From the NCBI RefSeq assembly GCF_019175385.1, contig NC_083340.1, positions 14,830,336 to 14,894,335 on the forward strand: a DNA stretch of 64,000 nucleotides, given 5' to 3'. This stretch comes from Lycium barbarum. Taxonomy: Eukaryota; Streptophyta; Magnoliopsida; Solanales; Solanaceae. Below, one piece after another: positions 35,521 to 46,039 of this stretch. How positions within the stretch are numbered: the first letter of the stretch is position 1; each line of letters opens with the position of its first letter. The translations under genes were made by a program, and so were the position numbers. The notes beneath the pieces are model-generated. The model was not told where the DNA came from and ran no database searches. It worked only from the letters and a program-made list of their open reading frames with translations.

Positions 35521-38031
35521 TCAGGTACCTGAACCTCGCATAAGGTTTCATGAAGTGTTATGTCGTCGGCTCTTCAAGAGCATTTTGCCTCCTTATTATG
35601 ATCATTTGCTCCCTTTTTCAAGGATTATTATATTTAGAACAGATTAGTCTACCATGCTCCATGCATGTTGTAGACTCTGTCCTTCAGGGACATTAGGAGC
35701 ATTTTGCAGATGAAATATGAAATAGTTGGGTCAGAAAATGCTTCCAGCATTTGACTTGAATTATCTGAGGATCATACTGATGATAATTCACAACATATTT
35801 CTTAGCTGCTTATTCTCTCCCCCTTATTTTAGTGACATATGTCCCCATTTTCTTTGGGAAAATCCATCTGTGTGCATCATGGTATATCCATTAATTATGT
35901 ACCGCACATCAAATGCTAAAAGATGGAAATATCTAGTTCCTGACCCTGAACCAAATATGAGGGGAGAATTTATCAAAATTTATTGATCTGAAGCATACAA
36001 ATGTTGTTGTATGCAATATATCATATCTCAGACCAACATCTGAAACTTTGTTCTCATAAGCAATGGTTTAGCTGTATTATGGAAGCATCTAATGCCAAAC
36101 CAACTTAGATATAAACCAGCATTATCAAGATGATTGTCTTGATTACGTATTCTGAAAATTGTGCTTCCAACTCAATCATTTTGAGCAAGCAACTTCGTAA
36201 ATGTCAAACTGCCAGTTGACAATAAACATACATGTGACCGTCTCATAGATGCATCTATTTAAGACATCACATTGCAGGTGAAGGGGCCCACATTCACCTT
36301 TTATATTTTTCAGAATTTTGGGGATTCAGTCCCAACATTAGCTGGTGTAATCAACTTATCATGAGAACAAGCAACACAAACAAATTTTTGAAGAATCTTC
36401 TAGTTCTTCAATATGTTTTAATACTCAATTAGCACATCAGATTTAAATCAGGACAACCAAAATGGTATTTCCAACTAATAAAATTATCTATATCCGTAAA
36501 ACTTAAGTTTACCATGACGAGTGCTATTTATTTTAGTAAACTTCTGGTTTAATATTGCATGAGATTTTATGTCATAAACTTCTGGTTTATTGTGACATGT
36601 GATCCATCATACTCGGGTAACGTTTCATATACATATTTCTTACCCGTAGTAACTTAAAAATATTCAGTTTTCCAATCATTTGTAGTCCCAATGTGATAAC
36701 CAATTTTATTGCTATTAAACTTCAGGTTTACTACGATTTATGACAATTACGATCTGGGATAAATGGTGCAATCATGTATAACCTCTTCAAGAGACTTTAA
36801 TTTATTTTTCATAATCAGATATTATTTGAACACTGTTGGTGTCATGATACTCGTAAACAAACAATTATCTCTTCTGGAGTCCTTGATTTTTGTATCACCA
36901 AATATTGCGTAGATACTGCTAGTATCATGGGAAAAAAATTGGTTAGACACTACTGGTGTCATGAAAGAAACAGTAATTAAATGGACATTATAAATTGTAA
37001 ATTCCGAAAAGTAAACATTAAGTTCTAACTTCAGTATTTGAAATATCTCCTTCAAGGAGACTAGCCATTAACATCTGAATATTTTGTATCAAAACAGCAA
37101 CCACATAGTAATCACACCCTTCAGGAAAGGGATACACCAATGTTTATTTCCTTCAAGGAAATCAATAACAACTAATCATAATTTATCAATGTGGTTATAG
37201 TAGAAAGCACTTTACTCTGCTTCCTTTTTCTTTAAAATCATACTTTAATAAAATTATTCAAGATGTTTCTATATACGACAGGTACGTGTTGCAATGCCTT
37301 AATTTCATACCACACAAATAAAATGTATATTCCTTGTATTTGATCTCTCTAAGAGATAGGTTGTGGTATTTCTTCATTCACTTCGGGAAATGAATCCTGA
37401 TTATTCAAATGTGCTTGCTATACGACATTTATCAATAACTCGTTATTTTCCTCAAGCACAAGAAGATATTGCTTCAGAATATTTCTCAAATATTTTACCG
37501 ATTCTTTCTGCTTCATGAGTAAAGTTTAAAGTTTTACCACTTCGGGATTAAAGTTTAAATGTTTACTACTTCGAGAGTAAATTTTAAGGTCTTACTACTT
37601 CAGGAGTAGATCTCGGAGTTATTTACTACTTCAAGAGTAAATTTCAAAATTCTACTACTTGAGGAGTAGAGCTCGGAGGTTACAACATTCGGAGTAGAGT
37701 TCAAAGTTTGCTACTTCGGGAGCAGATTTATGAGTTTACTACTTCGGGAGTAAAGCATAGAATATTCGAAATATTTCTTCTCAATTATTCTACCTCTTCT
37801 GGAGTTGAGTCGTGATTTCTTCACAACCAAGAGCACGTCTGTATTGATAAGCTTTACTAAATATTATCACATTCACTTCAGGGAATGAATCTGTATTTTT
37901 TAGCTTTTATCAAAAGTTCTCATTCTTCAGGAATAGAACACAATCATTTGAACGTGTCTTAAGTATATCAAACCGTAATAGGTTAGAGCTTCTTCCAAAA
38001 TATTGCTACTTCAGGAGTAAATCGAGGCATA
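35521..38031 (-). repeat. Array of short hairpins in the Copia derivative
   Basis: At least 15 small inverted repeats share a TTC-centred core but differ in stem. On the plus strand, stems and positions include GCTCT 35569-35581, CTCT 36782-36792, TCTCCT 37046-37060, CCCTT 37117-37131, TTTCCT 37147-37161, ATCTCT 37343-37357 and TTCATT 37373-37394. TTTACT occurs three times (37562-37581, 37622-37641, 37735-37754), TCTACT at 37651-37670, TGCT at 37709-37724, CATTC at 37870-37887 and ATTC at 37922-37934. From about 37.50 to 37.76 kb they become a loose tandem repeat. No coding potential. Confidence 0.7.
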
Positions 38032-38427
38032 TATATGATGTAGAAACTTTTCTCTAACACATCTTCAACTGTAGCCATAGTAATGCATAGAAAATATTGT
38101 CCCTTCTGGTGATCATAAACTTAACAAGGTAATACTAAATGGATAACAAAAATTACCTTTGAAAGTGACGAATTCTGCTGATACTCGAAGGCAACCAAAG
38201 AACCATAAAATTAATGTCCAACAACTATGGAGATTATGGCAACAAAATTTTCAATGAACATCAAACGAGGAGTAATATCCAAGAATTCTATGTCTGTAGC
38301 TTATTAATATTTCCAAGGTATCTGTATACGGTAAAAACCGGATGCGAGGCAAACCGGTGGAGCGAGGGGGCCGACTGATCTGCCTTCTTCGTCATTCGAA
38401 CGACCAAGCCCGGTGACCCGAGCATTC

Positions 38428-38612
38428 GCGGCTGTTGGTCCGAGTAGCCGTTGGTACATGTGCCGTTGGTCCGAGTAGCCGTTGGTCCGTGTGGCCGTTG
38501 GTCCGAGTAGCCGTTGGTCCGTGTGGTCGTTGGTCCGAGTGCCGTTGGTCCGAGTAGCCGTTGGTCCGTGTGGCCGTTGGTCCGAGTAGCCGTTGGTCCG
38601 GGTGGCCGTTGT
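38428..38612 (+). repeat. Minisatellite CCGTTGGTCCGNGT in LTR U3
   Basis: About ten copies of a 14-18 bp unit, alternating CCGTTGGTCCGAGTAG and CCGTTGGTCCGTGTGG forms. The same array occurs in the 3' LTR (about 41898-42082). Long open frames across it are a product of the repeat and not genes. Confidence 0.85.
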
Positions 38613-38769
38613 ACGCGGGTCAAGCGCCAGTAACGTCCTGTCCTGGTCAACTACCCACCATGCGTGTGTCAGACGGCGCCGTCAGTCTAATCCCACCAAA
38701 TCCGTGCAGAGTTGTCCTTATTGCTATTATTTTATTAGCTCACATCACATGAGACCCATGGAGGTCACA

Positions 38770-38777
38770 CTATAAAT
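38770..38777 (+). promoter_or_regulatory. TATA box of the nested Gypsy LTR
   Basis: CTATAAATAGAG in the LTR, about 320 bp before its end, which is a suitable promoter position. It also occurs at about 42240 in the other LTR. Confidence 0.6.
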
Positions 38778-39092
38778 AGAGCACATCCCCCTCCTTTGTA
38801 AGGGCTGACTCCCTGGGATCAACAACATTTTTGTACTAGAAGATATATACAAATCTCTCTCTCAATATTAGATTTTGGTCCGGAATCATTGTGTTCATCT
38901 CTATTACTTGTTCAAACAAATAATACTTATATGTTAGTAGATGTATAAATCCACAGTGGTCCTCTAAGCATCATCGTTTTCTTCACATCTTAACCATACG
39001 AATATTGTATCCATCAAATATATCGAGATTCAAACACATATCCTATACCCGCGTACAAATTCAATTGATTTACCAAATTCGGGGTAAACAGT

Positions 39093-39111
39093 TTGGCGCC
39101 CACCGTGGGGC
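39093..39111 (+). other. Primer-binding site of the nested Gypsy
   Basis: TTGGCGCCCACCGTGGGGC starts two bases after the LTR. Its position and TGGCGCC opening fit a plant Gypsy primer site; I have not assigned the tRNA. Confidence 0.75.
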
Positions 39112-39199
39112 TAGGATAATAGTGGTCTTTCATCTTGATCTCTATCTTACCCATCAAAATCGGAAACATCTGCTGTCCGTCTCGGAAGAAACGGACCAA

Positions 39200-40405
39200 A
39201 TGGCTAACAGTGGGCAATCTGGTCACGTCAACAACAACGAGATCGTGGCCGAAAATGAAGGCAGCGGGCCGCGAGGATTGCCAAACCCCACTGACCCTTT
39301 AAATACTAACAATTCGATTACTTTGTCCGGGACACAAGTCCAGAAAGAACCGGATAACCCGAATGATAATATTGACTTGCGTTTAATTTTTGAAATGTTG
39401 CAGGAACAGAGAGCGGCGATTGCTGAACAGGGAATCGCAATAGCCCGGTTGCAAAATGGAGGAGATGAAGCAACCCCGGGGAAGACGAAGGGTGTTGTCG
39501 AAATCGGAAGAAATGAGCCACGGATGGTCGAGAGTAACGGTTCCGGAGCCGGTTCCTCCACCGAGGTTCTAAAAATGCTCGAAACTTTGGCAAAACGGGT
39601 AGACTCGACCGAAAAGAGGGTCGAGACGTATAACTCCCGGGTGGATCAAATACCCGGGGCTCTACCTTTGCTAAAAGGGCCAAACTCGAAAAGGTACATT
39701 CAAAGGCCTTTTCCTCCGAGTGCGGCCCCGAAATTGATCCCGAAGAGGTTCAAAATGCCGGATATCCAAAAATATGACGGCACAACGGACCCTTGCGAAC
39801 ACGTGACCTTATACACCTGTGCTATAAAAGGCAATGATATGAAAGAGGATGAAATCGAATCCGTGTTGCTGAAAAAATTCGGGGAAACTCTGGCAAAAGG
39901 AGCATTGACTTGGTACGATCATCTGCCCGAGCATTCAATCACTTCTTTCGAAACGCTCGCCGATGCCTTCATAAAAGCACACGCCGGAGCCAAAAAGGTG
40001 CAGGCACGGAAGGCGGATATTTTCCGAATTGCCCAAAGAAACGATGAGTTACTGCGTGAATTTGTCAGCCGGTTCCAAAGGGAACGAATGGAGCTTCCCC
40101 CGGTTCCGGAGGAATGGGCTGCACAAGCTTTCACAAAAGGGCTCAATGTTCGGAGCTCGACGGCTTCGTTCAAATTAAAGGAAAGCTTGGTGGAATACGA
40201 GGCTGTGACATGGGCAGATGTCCATAACCGGTACGAGTCGAAGATTCGGGTGGAGGATGACCAACTCGAGCTTCCCCCGGGGCCCGTAAATATGAACAAA
40301 AGTCTGGAGAGACCAAGGAAGAATTACGAACCGGAGGCCAGATCGTCGAGGGAGAGGTACCAGCCATATTCTCATCCGGAGAAACCAAGCTTCAGGTCGG
40401 ACTAA
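39200..40405 (+). CDS. Gypsy gag protein, intact
   Basis: Start chosen at ATG 39200 (MANSGQSGHVNNNEIVAENE), beyond the LTR and primer site; the same frame is open back to 39005 but that part lies in the LTR. Product 401 aa. A coiled-coil-like stretch (LIFEMLQEQRAAIAEQGIAI) precedes the retrotransposon gag domain: FKMPDIQKYDGTTDPCEHV, ALTWYDHLPEHSITSFETLA, ELLREFVSRFQRERMELPPV, then AQAFTKGLN. The C-terminus is charged and has no CCHC knuckle. Gag would form particles and package RNA. An uninterrupted frame in an element without pol suggests gag itself was under selection or the copy is very young. Confidence 0.9.
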   Translation: MANSGQSGHVNNNEIVAENEGSGPRGLPNPTDPLNTNNSITLSGTQVQKEPDNPNDNIDLRLIFEMLQEQRAAIAEQGIAIARLQNGGDEATPGKTKGVVEIGRNEPRMVESNGSGAGSSTEVLKMLETLAKRVDSTEKRVETYNSRVDQIPGALPLLKGPNSKRYIQRPFPPSAAPKLIPKRFKMPDIQKYDGTTDPCEHVTLYTCAIKGNDMKEDEIESVLLKKFGETLAKGALTWYDHLPEHSITSFETLADAFIKAHAGAKKVQARKADIFRIAQRNDELLREFVSRFQRERMELPPVPEEWAAQAFTKGLNVRSSTASFKLKESLVEYEAVTWADVHNRYESKIRVEDDQLELPPGPVNMNKSLERPRKNYEPEARSSRERYQPYSHPEKPSFRSD

Positions 40406-40758
40406 GGTATGGACTCCTCGTGTTTTTCTATTGACCTCTTTCTTTTTTTTTGCAAGAAGTCAAGTACCGGATAAAGTTAGAATCTAGGTCTGAAAACACG
40501 TGTTGCACTATTTTCCTTAGTACGGTTTTGTCCCAAAATGGGTTTTCCGACTAGGTTTTTAATGAGGCAACAAGTACAACGTGTTACTCAACAAAGATAA
40601 GGGACCAGCACCCGGAAACTCGAGGTCACACCCTCCGAAGTGGGGGCTTGATAGCACTCACCCGACCTCGCAGCTCGGATAAATACTAGGGGACTTATAC
40701 CCACATCGAGGTTTACCCCGGTTAGCGGAAAACGAAGGGGCTCAACAAGTCAAGACCG
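40406..40758 (+). other. Post-gag non-coding region
   Basis: No protease or RT motif appears in any frame after the gag stop. The stretch runs into the tandem repeats. Confidence 0.6.
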
Positions 40759-41245
40759 GACCAAACGATCATAATGAATCGTGTCCCATTCAACATTTGC
40801 TACGGCAAAACAAAGGCCCGGCCACCGGCCATAGCCTCCGATGTAAGGACCAAACGATCATAATGAATCGTGTCCCATTCAACATTTGCTACGGCAAAAC
40901 AAAGGCCCGGCCACCGGCCATAGCCTCCGATGTAAGGACCAAACGATCATAATGAATCGTGTCCCATTCAACATTTGCTACGGCAAAACAAAGGCCCGGC
41001 CACCGGCCATAGCCTCCGATGTAAGGACCAAACGATCATAATGAATCGTGTCCCATTCAACATTTGCTACGGCAAAACTAAGGCCCGGCCACCAGCCACA
41101 GCCTCCGATGTAAGGACCAAACGATCATAATGAATCGTGTCCCATTCAACATTTGCTACGGCAAAACTACGGCCCGGCCACCGGCCATAGCCTCCGATGT
41201 AAGGACCAAACGATCATAATGAATCGTGTCCCATTTTTCATTTAC
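40759..41245 (+). repeat. 89-bp tandem repeat inside the nested Gypsy
   Basis: Copies start at about 40759, 40848, 40937, 41026 and 41115, with a partial one at 41204. The first three are identical or nearly so, and the later ones carry a few changes (AAAACTAAGG, CCAGCCACAG). The unit contains GACCAAACGATCATAATG and GGCCCGGCCACCGGCC, the latter palindromic. Growth by slippage or unequal exchange is likely. Confidence 0.9.
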
Positions 41246-41792
41246 TACAACAAGGCAGAAGGAATTAAAATTCTCATATGTACAAACATTTTGCAAACAC
41301 AAAGTCATCAAAGGCTGGTATAACAAAATCTTGGGTGTCTTTCTGTTAAAAGGACTTCGCCCCGATGGTAACCGCCGTATTCCGGCACTGCCCCACTCAC
41401 ATACTCTATATCGAGGATTGTGCCCGAAATTCGACAAAGGTGACAAGGTCACAATGACCCAAGCCAAAGCTCGGCAAATTCTCCCAAAACGGGGATTGCT
41501 ACATCAAAAACTTTGCCAAGGTTGAAAAAATACCGACCCTGAAGAAAATGCCTATCTTAATTCGGAGACATCTGAACTTATGAAGCATCGGATAAGTCCC
41601 ACGGGCACGGTGAATTAACGGCTATGAGTCGACCTGTCCTAAAACGGACCAACGATCATGACCAAAATAATGGCAAACATTCAAAACGAAGAAATTAGAA
41701 GGTAACGACGAGCTGACAGGGCCACCGGTTTCGGAAGTTATCCACTCCCCGTTACTCCGATAGATCGGAGATCCGGGAAGTGTGGGGCTATC
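41246..41792 (+). other. 3' non-coding region and polypurine tract of the nested Gypsy
   Basis: No protein motif. The end is purine-rich (GGGAAGTGTGGGG, 41775-41787), close to the 3' LTR, and would serve as the plus-strand primer. Confidence 0.6.
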
Positions 41793-42560
41793 TGTATACG
41801 GTAAAAACCGGATGCGAGGCAAACCGGTGGAGCGAGGGGGCCGACTGATCTGCCTTCTTCGTCATTCGAACGACCAAGCCCGGTGACCCGAGCATTCGCG
41901 GCTGTTGGTCCGAGTAGCCGTTGGTCCATGTGTCGTTGGTCCGAGTAGCCGTTGGTCCGTGTGGCCGTTGGTCCGAGTAGCCGTTGGTCCGTGTGGCCGT
42001 TGGTCCGAGTGCCGTTGGTCCGAGTAGCCGTTGGTCCGTGTGGCCGTTGGTCCGAGTAGCCGTTGGTCCGGGTGGCCGTTGCACGCGGGTCAAGCGCCAG
42101 TAACGTCCTGTCCTGGTCAACTACCCACCATGCGTGTGTCAGACGGCGCCGTCAGTCTAATCCCACCAAATCCGTGCAGAGTTGTCCTTATTGCTATTAT
42201 TTTATTAGCTCACATCACATGAGACCCATGGAGGTCACACTATAAATAGAGCACATCCCCCTCCTTTGTAAGGGCTGACTCCCTGGGATCAACAACATTT
42301 TTGTACTAGAAGATATATACAAATCTCTCTCTCAATATTAGATTTTGGTCCGGAATCATTGTGTTCATCTCTATTACTTGTTCAAACAAATAATACTTAT
42401 ATGTTAGTAGATGTATAAATCCACAGTGGTCCTCTAAGCATCATCGTTTTCTTCACATCTTAACCATACGAATCTTGTATCCATCAAATATATCGAGATT
42501 CAAACACATATCCTATACCCGCGTACAAATTCAATTGATTTACCAAATTCGGGGTAAACA
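41793..42560 (+). repeat. 3' LTR of the nested Gypsy
   Basis: 768 bp, about 99.3% identical to the 5' LTR by eye, followed by the target duplication GTATC. Confidence 0.95.
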
Positions 42561-42821
42561 GTATCAATACCACTGAGACCTACTTATTGTTAACACCACT
42601 AGAATTAACAAAATAAGTAACACAGAGATTATCACCATCAACTAATGGGTGATGATATATATCCCACCTGTTTTGATATATCATTCATCATTCAGATACG
42701 GATTCAAATTCGACCATAATTACTTACCTGGAAATTGGTTTGAGAATGGTACTCTCACCGTTCTACGAATCTTTAAACCAATGCACTTTGATCGTTTCAA
42801 AATATTTGCTCAAGGTAGAGT

Positions 42822-42834
42822 CTCGTGCTGATAA
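42822..42834 (-). other. Primer-binding site of the minus-strand Copia
   Basis: Read on the minus strand, TTATCAGCACGAG lies two bases after the end of its 5' LTR. It shares ATCAG with the iMet-type sites of Copia elements. Confidence 0.6.
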
Positions 42835-42836
42835 CG

Positions 42837-43111
42837 TGTTATAAAATGAAGCTAAAAGAGTCACAATATTAAAGGATGAAAACCATAGAAATAGAATGAC
42901 AAAAGAGGAGAGATTTTTACTATTCTTCCAAAATGTGTTACAAGTGTATTTCATATGAAAACTTATGCCTGTATTTATAGTGCTGCATATGCATTCAATA
43001 TATGAGAAAATGGAGGAACCATTAAGATGGTGGAGGAAAATGGAGAAACCATTAAGATGGTGGAGGAGAAACATTATATTTGTGTATTGGACATCCATAA
43101 TATATTTCATA
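42837..43111 (-). repeat. 5' LTR of the minus-strand Copia
   Basis: 275 bp. It differs from its partner by a 30-bp tandem duplication (CCATTAAGATGGTGGAGG unit), one extra base near 42847, about four substitutions, and loss of the last three bases next to the target duplication GCTAG. Confidence 0.85.
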
Positions 43112-43882
43112 GCTAGGAATTTATTTGAACGAATAATGTATCTTCCCCATTATTAATTGCTTTCAGTACACGTTAAAAGGAAGCTTTTAACAACTCCCTA
43201 AACCATGACCAATGAGCCGACAGATTTTAACTAAAGTTGGTTGCAGCTGCCAACAAGTTTGTATTGTCTGAAAAGGACATCAGAGTTATACTTTTGCCAC
43301 ATGAATTCTACTATTCACTTTTCTTTTCTTTTCTTCCTTTATTTCTCTTTTAGTTTAGCAATTCATAAACTGATAAAATAAAATAAAATAATTTTACAAT
43401 ATCAGATTAATTGAATAATTCCATATAATTGTTCATAATTAATGAAATTAATAACCTAGAAAACAGGATAGATCAGATAACATGCTTCAACTGGTAAATT
43501 TATTTGATAGTATAATATTTTTTGCACTGTCAGAATATGTGTGACGGATGTCATTTTCTATAAAATGTTTAAATTATCACAAAAAAGTCATTTTCTAATG
43601 TTTGATTATCGAACACATGTTCCATCAAAAGAGGAAAACGATCGACTTCTCTCCCCTATGGATGAAAGTCATTGTCCTTACGAAAATATAAACTTTTAAC
43701 CTCAATTATTTGTTATAATTAACATTTAGATACTATTATTATTCTTTAGAACTCAAAGTTTTCATGGAAGCACTCTTTGATTTGAAATATTATTACTCTC
43801 TCGGTCCCAATTTACGTGATACATTTTCCTTTTTAGTCTGTCCCAGAAAGAATAATACATTTCTATATTTAGAAATAATGTA
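43112..43882. other. AT-rich intergenic sequence
   Basis: No gene seen. A second CCTCCGT-like motif near 43797 has no partner that I can find. Confidence 0.45.
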
Positions 43883-44160
43883 CTCCCTCCGTCCCATATT
43901 ATTACTTGGCCACTTTCCCTTTTCCAGGCCCCTTAAGAAATCATATATAAAATTATAAATAAAAGATTGATTTTACTATCTTACCCCTATCTCTCTCCAA
44001 TAGATACATTCTAATCAATATTGACTATTTTCAAGAACATTTAATACTAAGGGTAAGATAGGAAAGATATAATTAATTTTATCTTGATTTTAGTAAATGA
44101 ACAAGTAATTTGGGACATATATTTTTAGTAATGTGGCAAAAAAATATGGGACGGAGAGAG
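43883..44160. mobile_element. Stowaway-like MITE
   Basis: CTCCCTCCGTCCCATATT at the left and AATATGGGACGGAGAGAG at the right are near-perfect inverted repeats, flanked by TA (43881-43882 and 44161-44162). Length 278 bp, non-coding. The best preserved MITE in the window. Confidence 0.85.
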
Positions 44161-44775
44161 TAACTTAAAACTTCCCTTTTTAGAATAACCTTAATGAAAT
44201 AATTTACAGCTACACAAATATCTACGACTTATTTTATACTACAAATTTCAAAAATCTTTCTTTCTTTCTTAAATTTCGTGCCTAGGGTATTAACTTATAT
44301 ATATATATATTCCCCAGAAAATATTTTGCCACTCATCAATAAATGAAAATACCGGAAAGATATTTTGAGGGGAAGTTATTATTATGATATTAATTAGACA
44401 AGACCCGAATCTCCCGCTCTTAATTCATCTTATAGTGAAAGTTGAATCTATCAATCAGTTGAAGTTACTTAATTCTTTCTTATCCATCAGGGTTAAACTG
44501 ATATCACGGCAACTATTGGTGAATCAACAGTTATATATGTACCCATTATTGTGTATCCTTTATATTCTTTTTATTTTATTGGCTCTGAAGCGTATTTTAT
44601 TTTCTGAACGTTGTTAGACTAGGTCATGGATAGAACTTTAATGTTCTAGATAAAGTATAGTAGTAAAAATCATTAACTTATGAAGCAGCTGCTGTTTAGT
44701 TACAACGGATTTGAAAAAGAATTTGATATTATTCAAGATAATCTTAATTAAGAACAAACATACACACCTAATTAA

Positions 44776-45019
44776 GAGCCTGTTTGGATGGGCTTAAAAA
44801 AAGTCCAAAAAAAAAAAGTTGGTGTAGTCTAACTTTTTTTTTTTTTGGCTTATAAGCTGTTTTCAGCTTATAAGCTGCTTTAGATAAGTTAAGCCAAACA
44901 AACCCAATTAACTTTTTGGGCTTATTTTAAGCACAAAATGGCTTTAAGCTGGTCAGCCAAACACTCAAAAAAGCTGAAAACAGCTTATAGACAACTTATA
45001 AGTCAATCCAAACGGGCTC
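44776..45019. mobile_element. Tourist-like MITE
   Basis: GAGCCTGTTTGGATGGGCTT at the left and AAGTCAATCCAAACGGGCTC at the right are inverted, flanked by TAA (44773-44775 and 45020-45022). Internal TTATAAGCTG / CAGCTTATAG palindromes. Length 244 bp. Confidence 0.8.
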
Positions 45020-45022
45020 TAA

Positions 45023-45730
45023 GGAAAGAGTGATGAACCTGTAGCCATGTGACATATGAGTCGTCCAACATCTTCAAGATTGTATGGAAGTGGCTAATTT
45101 AGAGGTAAAAGTTGCTGTATTTCCTCTACGCCGACAACCTCAAATTATTCATTAACAAAAATAAAAAGGTCAAAGCCAGAGTTTATATTTAAGAACATTT
45201 GAAAAATATGCAGTTATAATTCTAATTCAATAAGGTTTAATTAATATTGTTCTACCAGCTACTCCACTAAACCTTATTGTAATTTTAATATTGCATTGTA
45301 AAATGTCAAAGATAGTAAATAAACGTGGTTCAATCTGAAAAATTGACAGTCATGAAAATGGGAAATTTCTTTTAGAAAGGGAAAAGCCCTTATCCCCTGA
45401 AATTGAATCAATAGTTAGGTAGTAAATTCCAACCAAAAACTTTGGATTCATGTATTTCGAATGCTATCCATGGCATAAATTTTCACACTTCGATGTACTT
45501 TTTTTACGCTTTCCTTACACGGTTAGAATTGTATTTAAATCAAATGAAATAAGAAAAATAGAAGAATTCCCACCTTATTCCTAACACCCTCATAACAAAC
45601 CAGATATGATGTCAACGTACTTTATAATTTCAAACCATTATTTAACTCGTTGTTACTTGTAATTCATATTCTTTTTACTTGCCTCCTAAGAACTTATGAA
45701 TGACTATTATTGATCTCCATAAGAAACATA
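45023..45730. other. AT-rich intergenic sequence
   Basis: No recognisable gene or repeat. Confidence 0.45.
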
Positions 45731-46021
45731 TGAGAAATCTAGCAACTATGAATGAGAAAGGCTTTTTGTATCTTGAATGAATAATTGCAAGTACAAGGGC
45801 AGTGTATTTATACACATGCCAGACACGGTATATCGTGTATATCAGCTGTATACAGCTAGACTCCTAATGGAACAATATAACTTACAACTTATCTCTAATG
45901 ATTACATCTTATCATTAATAATGATTATCTCTTAATCAATCTTATCATAATCTAACTAATCCTATCAATAACCTTATCATGATCATCTCTATCATGATAA
46001 TCTCTATCATGATCTTCAACA
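45731..46021 (-). repeat. Copia 3' LTR, approximate borders
   Basis: The border at 46021 is fixed by the polypurine tract and the TGTTGAAG opening. The far border is a guess from TGAGAAATC. It contains three near copies of ATCTCTATCATGATA (45982-46015), each with the palindrome ATCATGAT. Confidence 0.55.
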
Positions 46022-46039
46022 CTTCCCCTCAAGCTTAGT

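Larger units (their letters stand above)
38323..39090 (+). repeat. 5' LTR of the nested Gypsy
   Basis: Begins TGTATACGGTAAAAACCGG, ends GGGGTAAACA. It holds a GC-rich minisatellite in U3 and a CACTATAAATAGAG promoter motif near 38768-38780. Confidence 0.95.
38323..42560 (+). mobile_element. Gag-only Gypsy retrotransposon (TR-GAG type), nested
   Basis: Two LTRs of exactly 768 bp (38323-39090 and 41793-42560) differ at about five positions. The insertion is flanked by GTATC (38318-38322 and 42561-42565). After the 5' LTR comes a primer-binding site, TTGGCGCCCACCGTGGGG. The 2.7-kb interior has one intact gag frame and an 89-bp tandem repeat. No protease, RT, RNase H or integrase is present, so it must have moved with enzymes from an autonomous relative. 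It lies inside the minus-strand Copia and is clearly the younger of the two. Confidence 0.95.
33606..43111 (-). mobile_element. Copia-derived element, minus strand, interrupted by a Gypsy
   Basis: LTRs at 33606-33852 (its 3' LTR) and 42837-43111 (its 5' LTR), with GCTAG on both outer sides (33601-33605 and 43112-43116). In the sense direction the LTR opens TGTTATGAAATATATT and closes CTTTTATAACA. A primer-binding site (TTATCAGCACGAG, 42822-42834) follows the 5' LTR, and a polypurine tract (33853-33864) precedes the 3' LTR. Between them only the end of pol is recognisable. Gag, protease, integrase and the first part of RT are missing, and about 3 kb of hairpin-rich non-coding DNA occupies that place. 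A complete younger Gypsy sits at 38323-42560. The element was probably non-autonomous before that insertion. Confidence 0.88.

Noticed and set aside
38288..38650. Minus-strand open frame of TNG/TDQ repeats, and its copy at 41788-42120
   Set aside because: It is a translation of the LTR minisatellite in a non-sense direction, present in both LTRs.
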